Assembly (NCBI GenBank): GCA_944329545.1
Contig: CALVIK010000057.1
Span: 1 to 13,266 of the forward strand
Length of the DNA stretch: 13,266 nucleotides
Reading direction: 5' to 3'
DNA from: an uncultured Bacilli bacterium
Lineage (GTDB): Bacteria > Bacillota_I > Bacilli_A > RF39 > UBA660
The notes beneath the pieces are model-generated. The model ran no database searches and was not told where the DNA came from. It worked only from the letters and a program-made list of their open reading frames with translations. The translations under genes were made by a program, and so were the position numbers. Positions 7,499 through 13,013 of this stretch are shown piece after piece; within the stretch, counting starts at the first letter, position 1; each line of letters starts with the position of its first letter.

Positions 7499-7716
7499 TT
7501 GACATCCTCCTTTAAAACGGGATCATAACCGCTACCACCTAAAGGGTTACACCTAAGTATTCTTTTAAAAGCTAAAATGCTTCCTTTAAAAGCTCCATAT
7601 GTTAAAATAGCTTCTTTAGCATAGTTAGAGCAAGTTGGAACAAACCGGCAATTACCATGCCAAGGACCAGGTATTTTTTGATATACTTCAATTAATTTTA
7701 TTAGAACTCTTTTCAT
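7495..7716 (-). CDS. yidD: Membrane protein insertion efficiency factor YidD
   Basis: YidD is a small inner-face membrane-associated protein thought to help YidC-dependent insertion of membrane proteins. The 73-residue protein shows the diagnostic RFVPTCSNYAKEAI block (about residues 24-37), with conserved Cys, and NPLGGSGYDPV (about 57-67). GGTGAG precedes the ATG. It is the first gene of a two-gene operon with the metal-binding-like lipoprotein, with a 4-base stop/start overlap. In many Firmicutes yidD stands alone, or near rpmH/rnpA/yidC, so this partner is unusual. Confidence 0.93.
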   Translation of the reverse strand: MKRVLIKLIEVYQKIPGPWHGNCRFVPTCSNYAKEAILTYGAFKGSILAFKRILRCNPLGGSGYDPVLKEDVK

Positions 7717-7732
7717 GTTCTCACCAGTAACT

Positions 7733-7761
7733 ATTATACTAAAAATAATTTTAAAAGTAAA
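7733..7761 (-). promoter_or_regulatory. Promoter of the yidD operon
   Basis: On the minus strand, -35 TTTACT (7761-7756) and -10 TATAAT (7738-7733) are 17 bases apart. The -10 box is only 16 bases from the yidD ATG, and GGTGAG lies between. The mRNA leader would therefore be about 10 bases. Confidence 0.6.
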
Positions 7762-7769
7762 ATAAAAAA

Positions 7770-7798
7770 TTTATTTTTTTAAAGAAATGTGCTATAAT
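7770..7798 (+). promoter_or_regulatory. Extended -10 promoter of TasA-like gene 2
   Basis: TGC TATAAT (7790-7798) is a perfect extended -10. The -35 region at 17 bases is weak (TTTATT, 7770-7775), as often happens with extended -10 promoters. It is divergent from the yidD promoter, and the two lie within about 65 bases. Confidence 0.65.
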
Positions 7799-7819
7799 GG
7801 AGAAAAGTGAGGTATGAAT

Positions 7820-8320
7820 ATGCAAAAAAGAAATAAAACATTAATTATTAGTGTTTGTCTATGCATTTGTTTATGTTTAATGGTAGCGTATGCGGCATTT
7901 GCCACTAATTTAACGATTAATGGAACTGGGGCAGTTTCAAGTAATTGGCAAGTAGAAATAACAAAAGTAATTAGTCAAAATATTCAGGGAACTGCGGCTA
8001 ATGATGGAGAGCCGATAGCTAGTCCGACAGCCGTTACTTTTAAAACACTTTTAAAAAGCCTTGGTGACAGCATTGATTATGTTGTAACAATCGAAAATAA
8101 AGGAACATTACCTGCTAAATTAGAAAGCATAAAAACAACTGATATGAATAATCCAGCGATTATTTATACAGTAAATAATTTACAAGAAGGCGAAGTATTA
8201 GAACCGAGTGCATCGAAAGAATTTACCGTAACGGTAGCGTATAACAATGAAATTACAAGTCAGCCAAGCCTTTTAAATAGTTCTTTAACCGTTGCTTTAG
8301 ACTTTGTTCAAAACAAATAA
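7820..8320 (+). CDS. TasA/camelysin-like exported protein, paralogue 2
   Basis: This 166-residue protein has the same plan as the 5640 protein: a basic start (MQKRNK), one hydrophobic segment ending MVAYAAF, then a Thr/Asn/Ser-rich extracellular part with SSNWQVEI, DSIDYVVTIENKGTLPAKL and a closing TVALDFVQNK. The hydrophobic segment carries four Cys residues in eight positions (CLCICLC), which is odd. The ATG at 7820 is chosen because GAGG (7809-7812) lies seven bases upstream; the ATG at 7814 is nearly adjacent to it. It is more diverged from the 5640 and 13014 proteins than those are from each other. Fibre or surface function is inferred only. Confidence 0.6.
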   Translation: MQKRNKTLIISVCLCICLCLMVAYAAFATNLTINGTGAVSSNWQVEITKVISQNIQGTAANDGEPIASPTAVTFKTLLKSLGDSIDYVVTIENKGTLPAKLESIKTTDMNNPAIIYTVNNLQEGEVLEPSASKEFTVTVAYNNEITSQPSLLNSSLTVALDFVQNK

Positions 8321-8333
8321 AGTCTTTTTTTTT
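8299..8333 (+). terminator. Intrinsic terminator overlapping the end of TasA-like gene 2
   Basis: AGACTTT (8299-8305) pairs with AAAGTCT (8319-8325) around a 13-base loop, and the T run goes to 8333. The left arm lies in the last codons and the stop lies inside the hairpin, so ribosomes finishing the gene should influence folding. Confidence 0.65.
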
Positions 8334-8364
8334 ATTTTTTGAATATATTAAAATAGGTGATTGT

Positions 8365-8697
8365 ATGAATAAAAAGGAAGAATTTAAAAATTTTGTTAAA
8401 AAACATCCTATTTTATTAAATTATGTGAAAGACGGTAGTATGACATGGCAAAGTTTTTTTGAAATTTACGATATGTATGGCGAAGATATTAATGCTTGGC
8501 AAAATTATTTAACTATGCCTAGTTCAAAGGAGAATTTTGATTTAAGTAGTTTTTTTAAAGGTCTTGATTTAGATAGTATTCAAAATGGTATTGGAAGTCT
8601 GCAAAGAGTAATTAGTTTATTTCAAGATATGTCTAGTAATAAAACACCTAAAGAAGATTATAAACCAAGACCAATTTATAAACATTTTGAAGATTAA
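8365..8697 (+). CDS. ylbD: YlbD-like protein
   Basis: The protein has 110 residues. The N-terminal block KKEEFKNFVKKHPILLNYVKDGSMTWQSFFEIYDMYGED (residues 3-41) matches my memory of the YlbD family, named as a putative spore coat protein in Bacillus. The hydrophilic, Lys/Asp-rich remainder lacks a signal or membrane segment. Context supports the call: the next gene is ylbE-like and rsmD follows, as in the Bacillus ylb cluster, although ylbF and ylbG are missing. AGGTGAT sits before the ATG at 8365. The stop shares one base with the ylbE start. No sporulation gene is visible here, so a coat role should not be assumed. Confidence 0.7.
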   Translation: MNKKEEFKNFVKKHPILLNYVKDGSMTWQSFFEIYDMYGEDINAWQNYLTMPSSKENFDLSSFFKGLDLDSIQNGIGSLQRVISLFQDMSSNKTPKEDYKPRPIYKHFED

Positions 8698-8918
8698 TGA
8701 CTTTAGATTTACAGTTTAAACTTAAAGAAAATATTCATTACTTAAAATACTTAAGACAAAATTCTTTTTGGTATAAATATTTAAATAGAGAACCAGCTAA
8801 TTTTAAGTATTTTGCCGATGAAGTCAAAAAAACTTATAAATTAACAAAAGCTGATAAAATAATGCGAACTTTAGAAACAATAGAAATGATGGAAAAAGTG
8901 ATGTCAACTTTAAGATAA
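8697..8918 (+). CDS. ylbE: YlbE-like protein
   Basis: This 73-residue helical protein carries ENIHYLKYLRQNSFWYKYLNREP (residues about 9-31), which resembles the IREQPIWYRKLSRNP stretch of Bacillus YlbE. A second helix ends in EMMEKVMSTLR, also like the family's Met-rich end. The biochemical role of the family is not known to me. It starts at ATG 8697, sharing one base with the ylbD stop (TAATG), so the two are co-translated. No separate ribosome-binding site is evident. Confidence 0.7.
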   Translation: MTLDLQFKLKENIHYLKYLRQNSFWYKYLNREPANFKYFADEVKKTYKLTKADKIMRTLETIEMMEKVMSTLR

Positions 8919-8923
8919 TATGA

Positions 8924-8929
8924 TAAAAT
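8924..8929 (+). promoter_or_regulatory. Extended -10 box before rsmD
   Basis: TGATAAAAT (8921-8929) fits an extended -10, with TAAAAT at 8924-8929, 15 bases before the rsmD ATG. GGTGATT (8936-8942) serves as ribosome-binding site. There is no clear -35 box, so readthrough from ylbE is also possible. Confidence 0.4.
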
Positions 8930-8944
8930 AATACTGGTGATTAA

Positions 8945-9463
8945 ATGCGCGTAATTAGTGGAAAATATAAAGGACGAAAGTTACAAGGTTTTAATATTTT
9001 AGGTACTAGACCGACAATGAATAGAGTAAAAGAATCACTTTTTGCAACTATTATGCCTTTTTTAAAAGAAAGCGTTTGTTTAGATTTATTTGCGGGAAGT
9101 GGTGCTTTAGGTATTGAAGCTATTAGTAATGGGGCTAAAGAAGTAACTTTAATTGATAATAATCCTAAAATAGTTAAAATTTTAAAGGAAAATACCAAAG
9201 AAATGAAAGAGGCTATAGTAATATTAAGTGACTATAAAAAATATTTAAAAAATACTAATAATCAGTTTGATATTATTTTTTTAGATCCCCCTTATGATAG
9301 GAATTTAATTTCTAAAGCAATTACTTATATTTTAGAAAACAATCTTTTAAATGATGGTGGACTTTTGGTTTGTGAGTATGAAACAGAAGATATAAAATGT
9401 CCTTTAAAGTTAATAAAAGAAAAAAGTTATGGCGGAAAAAATATAAAAATTTTCCAAAAATAA
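8945..9463 (+). CDS. rsmD: 16S rRNA (guanine-966-N2)-methyltransferase RsmD
   Basis: RsmD methylates G966 of 16S rRNA (E. coli numbering) during 30S assembly using S-adenosylmethionine. The 172-residue protein starts MRVISGKYKGRKLQG and has TRPTMNRVKESLF (about 21-33). The SAM motif DLFAGSGALGIEAISNGA lies at about 47-64. The catalytic DPPY appears within DIIFLDPPYD (about 111-120). All are diagnostic. It lies directly after ylbD-ylbE, as in reduced ylb clusters. In Bacillus coaD follows rsmD; here a bacteriocin cassette occupies that place. No convincing terminator follows. Confidence 0.95.
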   Translation: MRVISGKYKGRKLQGFNILGTRPTMNRVKESLFATIMPFLKESVCLDLFAGSGALGIEAISNGAKEVTLIDNNPKIVKILKENTKEMKEAIVILSDYKKYLKNTNNQFDIIFLDPPYDRNLISKAITYILENNLLNDGGLLVCEYETEDIKCPLKLIKEKSYGGKNIKIFQK

Positions 9464-9484
9464 CTTTTTTTTTGATTTTTAGCA

Positions 9485-9521
9485 GGGATTTTTATTTTTT
9501 TCTCTTATGATATATATAGGG
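9485..9521 (+). promoter_or_regulatory. Promoter-like element of the bacteriocin exporter gene
   Basis: The segment runs GGGATTTTT, A, T7, C, TC, T, TAT, GA, TATATATAGGG. It matches the element before dnaG at 21 of the first 24 positions. A possible -10 box is TATGAT (9506-9511) or TATATA (9511-9516). A canonical -35 box is not visible. GGGGGTG (9519-9525) follows as ribosome-binding site for the ATG at 9530. Confidence 0.4.
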
Positions 9522-9529
9522 GGTGAATT

Positions 9530-11578
9530 ATGCCAAGAAAATATCCTTTTATTAGGCAAACTGGTTTTAAAGATTGCGCTGCTGCTTGCGTCTATATGAT
9601 TATTAAGTATTATCATGGTTTTATTAGTATGAATGAGCTTAATGAACGGCTAAAAATAACTCGTAATGGGACAACTGCTTATCATATCGTTAAAACATTA
9701 GAAACTTTAGGATTTAAGGCTTATGGATATAAAGGAAAATACCAAGATTTAAAAAAACAACCAGTCCCATTTATTGCAAATGTAATTATAAATAACTCCT
9801 ACAAACATTTTATGGTTGTTTATGAAATTCACGATGATTATCTTTTGGTTGCTGATCCTAGAGACAAAATATGTAAAATAAAAGTGACGGATTTTAAAGA
9901 AATTTGGACTGAGGTTTCTATTCATATGTATCCGATAAAAGCTATTGTTAACAAGAAAAATATTTCAGTTAAATTTTTATTAAAAAAACTGGTTATCTCC
10001 AACAAAAAATTTTTCTTCGGGCTTTTATTTTTATCACTTTTAATTTCTTTAATTACGATAATACTATCATTTTTCTTACAAATGATTTTTGATAATATTC
10101 GGCAAACTTATATTATAAAAATATTTATATTTTTCTTTTTACTTTTTCTTGGAAAAATATTTTTAGAATTTTTAAGAAATTTTCTTTTAATTATTTTAAA
10201 CAAAAAAATTGATAAATATTTGACTAATAAAGTGTTTTCTCAAATAATTCATCTCCCATATAGTTATTATCACGGAAAAACATCTGGTGAAGTTCTTAGC
10301 AGAATAAATGATTTAGAAGCTTTAAAAAACTTATTTACTAATGTTATTTTGATTTTATTTACCAATTTACCACTACTGATTATGTCGATGCTTATTTTAG
10401 TAATGTTAAATTTTTCCTTCTTTTTAGTAGTTTTTTTAATTTTTATTATTTATATTCTTATTACACTTTTCCTTTCTAAAAAGTTAAGTCATTTAATTTT
10501 TACAGAAAAATATCAAAAAGCGGAAACTTTTTCTTATATGACGGAAAGTATTAGAGGATTTGAAACAATTAAAGGTTTAGGTTTAGAAAATAAAGTAATT
10601 AATAAATTTAAGGGCCTTTATCAAAAACAATTACTGAGTACTTATTCTTTGAATAAATTTTATAATTGGGTCTTTTTACTGAAAGAATTTATTGATGTTG
10701 CTGGACAGTTTGTTTTAATCTTTTTAGCGCTTCTGTCCGCTCAAAAAGGAATACTATCGCCAAGTTTTTTACTAACGTATTTAATTTTAACTTCTTATTT
10801 TTTTACAGCTTTAAAAACGATTTTAAATTTTGATTTAGAAATTAAAGAAGCCCTAGAAGCGGTGAAAAGAATTATGGATTTAACTTATTATAAAGATGAT
10901 AAAAAGTATTTAAATGAGTTAAAAATAAATAATATTGAAGTTAAAAATTTGTACTATAGCTATGATGATGTAAATTTTATTTTAAAACATATTGATTTGT
11001 GTATTCAAACTGGTGAAAAAATTTTAATTACGGGTTCTTCTGGTAGTGGAAAGTCAACTTTGTTGAAATTAATTATGAAGTTTTATAAAATACCTAATAA
11101 TTATATTTATTTAAATAAAGTTGATATTAATAAAATAAGTAATGAAATTATTAATAATAATATTGTTTATATTGGTCAAAATGAAACCTTTTTTACAGGA
11201 ACACTTTTAGATAATTTACTTATTCGTGGTGATAATTATATTAAAGGCGTGCAAGTAAGTATGCTTCAAGATGTTATTTCTAAAGATTCTCTAGGTTACT
11301 ATATGCTTTTAGAAGAGAATGCTTTTAATTTATCAGGTGGACAAAAACAACGATTAGCGCTTGCTAGAAGCCTGCAAAATTTTAACATTTTATTAATTGA
11401 TGAGGGTTTAAGTCAAGTTAGTATTAGTATGGAAAGGCAAATTTTAAAAAATATTTTTCGCGCATTTCCAAATAAAACAGTTATTGTTGTCACACATCGG
11501 CTTGATAATTTAGACTTATTTGCGCGTTATATTAAACTTGAAAAAGGCAAAATAATAATTGATGCAAAAAGGAGGTAA
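9530..11578 (+). CDS. C39 peptidase-containing bacteriocin ABC exporter (PCAT type)
   Basis: This single-chain exporter should cut double-glycine leaders and pump the mature peptides out. The N-terminal C39 peptidase shows oxyanion Q10, catalytic C16 in KDCAAAC, H93 in HFMVV and D109 in VADP. Residues about 150-440 hold the six-helix transmembrane domain. The nucleotide-binding domain has Walker A GSSGSGKST (about 502-510), a Q-loop (YIGQNETFF), the signature LSGGQ (601-605), Walker B with D624 and E625, and switch H656. All catalytic residues are present, so one chain can form an active homodimer. The D-loop region reads GLSQVS where ATSALD is usual. At 682 residues it is slightly shorter than usual. 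Its last codons carry the GGAGG for the first precursor gene. No HlyD-like accessory gene is nearby, as is normal for Gram-positive PCATs. Confidence 0.93.
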   Translation: MPRKYPFIRQTGFKDCAAACVYMIIKYYHGFISMNELNERLKITRNGTTAYHIVKTLETLGFKAYGYKGKYQDLKKQPVPFIANVIINNSYKHFMVVYEIHDDYLLVADPRDKICKIKVTDFKEIWTEVSIHMYPIKAIVNKKNISVKFLLKKLVISNKKFFFGLLFLSLLISLITIILSFFLQMIFDNIRQTYIIKIFIFFFLLFLGKIFLEFLRNFLLIILNKKIDKYLTNKVFSQIIHLPYSYYHGKTSGEVLSRINDLEALKNLFTNVILILFTNLPLLIMSMLILVMLNFSFFLVVFLIFIIYILITLFLSKKLSHLIFTEKYQKAETFSYMTESIRGFETIKGLGLENKVINKFKGLYQKQLLSTYSLNKFYNWVFLLKEFIDVAGQFVLIFLALLSAQKGILSPSFLLTYLILTSYFFTALKTILNFDLEIKEALEAVKRIMDLTYYKDDKKYLNELKINNIEVKNLYYSYDDVNFILKHIDLCIQTGEKILITGSSGSGKSTLLKLIMKFYKIPNNYIYLNKVDINKISNEIINNNIVYIGQNETFFTGTLLDNLLIRGDNYIKGVQVSMLQDVISKDSLGYYMLLEENAFNLSGGQKQRLALARSLQNFNILLIDEGLSQVSISMERQILKNIFRAFPNKTVIVVTHRLDNLDLFARYIKLEKGKIIIDAKRR

Positions 11579-11583
11579 GGCTT

Positions 11584-11721
11584 ATTAAATTAAATGAAAA
11601 AGAATTATTAAAAGTAACAGGTGGTGATGGTTTTGCTTTAGCCGCTCTTATTGGCGGAGCTTTAACTTTTATCATAGGAATCATTGATGGTTATTTAAAT
11701 CCATTTAGTTGTAATTCATGA
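11584..11721 (+). CDS. Double-glycine bacteriocin precursor A (ATT start)
   Basis: The 45-residue frame gives the 14-residue leader (M)KLNEKELLKVTGG, with hydrophobic residues at -4, -7 and -12 from the cut, as in classical double-glycine leaders. A 31-residue hydrophobic mature peptide follows, beginning DGFALAALIGGAL. It has a GxxxG motif (GIIDG, mature 18-22), a NPF turn and one Cys at mature position 29, third from the end; net charge is about -2. The frame is open only from 11563 and has no ATG, GTG or TTG. ATT at 11584 lies 8 bases after GGAGG (11571-11575) and exactly where the leader Met belongs, so it is the likely initiator. The ATG at 11594 is out of frame. It overlaps precursor B by four bases. 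This is a strong candidate for one half of a class IIb bacteriocin. Confidence 0.8.
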   Translation: MKLNEKELLKVTGGDGFALAALIGGALTFIIGIIDGYLNPFSCNS

Positions 11722-11885
11722 AATTAAGCAAATTAGAACTTTTAGAAATTAAAGGTGGCGAAATTACCGTTACCGCTACTTTAATAAATGCTTTAGCTAG
11801 GGGCATAAGTGTTTTATTTGATCTTGGCAAAGCTGTTGGTTCCTCAATTAGAAGGGCAATAACCAAAACAACCTGTACCTTATAA
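11718..11885 (+). CDS. Double-glycine bacteriocin precursor B
   Basis: The 55-residue frame starts at ATG 11718, overlapping the stop of precursor A by four bases (ATGA), so translation is probably coupled. The 14-residue leader MKLSKLELLEIKGG closely parallels that of precursor A, with I, L and L at -4, -7 and -12. The 41-residue mature peptide starts EITVTATLINALARG. It has GxxxG (GKAVG, mature 23-27) followed by SSIRRA, a basic C-terminal half (net charge about +3), and a single Cys at mature 39, again third from the end. Hydrophobic and polar residues alternate as in an amphipathic helix. Paired with anionic, more hydrophobic peptide A, it looks like the cationic partner of a two-peptide bacteriocin. 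Confidence 0.85.
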   Translation: MKLSKLELLEIKGGEITVTATLINALARGISVLFDLGKAVGSSIRRAITKTTCTL

Positions 11886-11906
11886 GCAAGATTTTCTTGC
11901 TTTTTT
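11884..11906 (+). terminator. Intrinsic terminator of the bacteriocin cassette
   Basis: AAGCAAGA (11884-11891) and TCTTGCTT (11895-11902) form a perfect 8-bp stem with loop TTT, followed by a T tract to 11906. It begins within the stop codon of precursor B and closes the exporter-precursor operon, so no immunity gene follows in the same transcript. Confidence 0.85.
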
Positions 11907-11927
11907 CTTGTTTTTTCTTTTAAAAAC

Positions 11928-11956
11928 TTGTAAATCAAGGTATTTGGTGTTATAAT
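11928..11956 (+). promoter_or_regulatory. Promoter of rpsU-yqeY
   Basis: -35 TTGTAA (11928-11933) is followed after 17 bases by -10 TATAAT (11951-11956). The -10 box is preceded by TGT, giving an extended -10. The leader of about 23 bases carries the strong ribosome-binding site AAGGGAGG (11971-11978). Confidence 0.8.
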
Positions 11957-11985
11957 TAACTTAAGTTAAGAAGGGAGGTATGTTT

Positions 11986-12195
11986 ATGGCCACAAAAATA
12001 ATCGTTCGTAATGGCAATGTTGAAAGTGCCCTTAGAAATTTAAAAGTTGATAAAGATGGCTCCCGTGCACAAATTAAAGAGCGTAATCAAGGTTATTTAA
12101 AACCAGGAGTTAAAAGAAGAAAAGCCAAAAAAGAAGGCATAAAAAATACTCGTCGCCGTGAAAGAATGTCAAGAAGATATGATAGAGCAGCATAA
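11986..12195 (+). CDS. rpsU: 30S ribosomal protein S21
   Basis: S21 is a small, very basic protein of the 30S platform next to the 16S rRNA 3' end, involved in initiation. The 69-residue protein begins MATKIIVRNGNVESALRNLK and ends in an Arg/Lys-rich RRRERMSRRYDRAA, both typical. I chose the ATG at 11986, seven bases after GGAGG (11974-11978); an ATG at 11980 is one base from it and would add only Met-Phe. It is the first gene of the conserved rpsU-yqeY pair. Confidence 0.96.
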   Translation: MATKIIVRNGNVESALRNLKVDKDGSRAQIKERNQGYLKPGVKRRKAKKEGIKNTRRRERMSRRYDRAA

Positions 12196-12208
12196 GTGCT
12201 GTTTTTTT
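12188..12208 (+). terminator. Weak hairpin at the rpsU stop, possible attenuator
   Basis: CAGCA (12188-12192) pairs with TGCTG (12197-12201) around loop TAAG, and seven T residues follow. The stem contains the last rpsU codons. Being short, it probably lets part of transcription through to yqeY and would lower yqeY relative to rpsU. Confidence 0.5.
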
Positions 12209-12223
12209 AGAAAGGAAATGAAG

Positions 12224-12661
12224 ATGAGAGACAAAATATTAAATGATTTAAAAGAAGCTATGAAAAATCAAGACAAAGAAAAACTTTCGGTTATTAGAAT
12301 GCTTAAAGGTTCTATCCAAATGGAAGAACTAAATAAAAAACATGAGCTTAGTGATGAAGAAGTTATTAGTGTTGTGACTAAAGAAATTAAATCAAGAAAC
12401 GATAGCATCAAAGAATTTGCAAAAGGAAATCGTGATGATTTAATTAGTAAAACTAAATCAGAAATTGAAATTTTAAATAAATATTTACCAGAACAATTAA
12501 CTGATGAAGAAGTTTTAAAAATTATCGATACTGCTTTTGATTATATTAAGCCAGAAAGTCCTAAAGATATGGGGAAAATCATGAAAGAAGTTTCGCCTAA
12601 ATTAAAAGGACGATATGATATGGGTAAAGTTAGTGCTATTATCAAGGAAAGATTAAATTAA
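12224..12661 (+). CDS. yqeY: YqeY family protein (GatB/YqeY domain)
   Basis: The family resembles the tRNA-binding tail domain of the amidotransferase GatB, but its cellular role is not settled. The 145-residue protein opens MRDKILNDLKEAMKNQDKEK. It continues with LSVIRMLKGSIQ, an ITELS-like helical core, ILNKYLPEQLTDEEV (about 85-99), and the family-typical PKDMGKIMKEVSPKLKGRYDMGKVSAIIKERL tail. I chose the ATG at 12224, seven bases after AAGGA (12212-12216); ATG 12218 is one base from it, and a longer frame overlapping rpsU has no support. It is the second gene after rpsU, as in Bacilli. Confidence 0.92.
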   Translation: MRDKILNDLKEAMKNQDKEKLSVIRMLKGSIQMEELNKKHELSDEEVISVVTKEIKSRNDSIKEFAKGNRDDLISKTKSEIEILNKYLPEQLTDEEVLKIIDTAFDYIKPESPKDMGKIMKEVSPKLKGRYDMGKVSAIIKERLN

Positions 12662-12690
12662 AAATGAGTTCGCTAAAAACTCATTTTTTT
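12661..12690. terminator. Bidirectional terminator between yqeY and the XRE gene
   Basis: AAAATGAGTT (12661-12670) pairs perfectly with AACTCATTTT (12678-12687) around loop CGCTAAA. There are T residues after it on the plus strand and, because A residues precede the stem, also on the minus strand. It serves both convergent genes. Confidence 0.85.
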
Positions 12691-12925
12691 AAATATCTTT
12701 TCTTTTTAAATCAGCAGTTTGAAAAATTTTACCATTTTTATTGTTTTTAAAATATATAGTGTAATTGCATATTTTGGCAATTTTTTCAATTGTTTCAAAA
12801 TCAATACTTATTTTTTCATTTTCGTAATCAGATAAGGTACTTTGACCGATGTTTAATTGTTTAATTAAATCGCTTTGTTTTAAGTTGTTTTCTTTTCGCA
12901 TTGTTTTAATTACTTTTCCTATCAT
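12689..12925 (-). CDS. Small XRE-family transcriptional regulator
   Basis: This 78-residue protein is little more than a Cro/CI-type helix-turn-helix: IGKVIKTMRKENNLKQSDLIKQLNIGQSTLSDYENEKISIDFETIEKIAKI, with recognition helix around IGQSTLSDYEN (residues 26-36). A short basic tail ends LKRKDI. There is no dimerisation or ligand domain, so it probably binds a palindrome as a simple dimer. AGGTGAT precedes the ATG. It diverges from the third TasA-like gene across 88 bases that contain a perfect inverted repeat in that gene's promoter and a related half-site in its own. It is therefore probably a local repressor of both. Regulation is inferred from position. Confidence 0.85.
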   Translation of the reverse strand: MIGKVIKTMRKENNLKQSDLIKQLNIGQSTLSDYENEKISIDFETIEKIAKICNYTIYFKNNKNGKIFQTADLKRKDI

Positions 12926-12941
12926 AAAATCACCTAATTAA

Positions 12942-12947
12942 ATTATC
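12942..12947 (-). promoter_or_regulatory. -10 box of the XRE gene
   Basis: Read on the minus strand, GATAAT lies 16 bases before the ATG with AGGTGAT between. The -35 region is weak. ACCGGT (12954-12959), sharing CGGTAT with the operator-like repeat, falls inside the spacer, which fits autoregulation. Confidence 0.4.
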
Positions 12948-12968
12948 GCTCAAACCGGTATTTTTTGC

Positions 12969-12997
12969 TTGACATATCGGAAATACCGATATATAAT
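12969..12997 (+). promoter_or_regulatory. Consensus promoter with embedded operator-like repeat
   Basis: -35 TTGACA (12969-12974) and -10 TATAAT (12992-12997) are 17 bases apart, a perfect sigma-A consensus. The spacer is almost filled by the perfect inverted repeat ATATCGG-AAATA-CCGATAT (12974-12992). CGGTATTT at 12956-12963 is the reverse complement of AAATACCG at 12981-12988, giving a second half-site upstream. A protein bound at the repeat would cover both promoter boxes. The XRE regulator encoded next door is the obvious candidate. Confidence 0.8.
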
Positions 12998-13013
12998 TAA
13001 AATAGGTGATGAT

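Noticed and set aside
8941..9198. 85-codon minus-strand frame over rsmD
   Set aside because: It is antisense to the conserved SAM-binding region, with no start signal.
9440..9475. Possible terminator after rsmD (GGAAAA with TTTTCC)
   Set aside because: The T run starts about ten bases after the stem, and the loop is long and unstructured.
11594..11611. ATG at 11594 as start of precursor A
   Set aside because: It is out of frame with the leader and stops after five codons.
11705..11938. 77-codon frame on the minus strand across precursor B
   Set aside because: It is antisense to a well-supported leader peptide gene, spans its terminator, and has no plausible ribosome-binding site or family resemblance.
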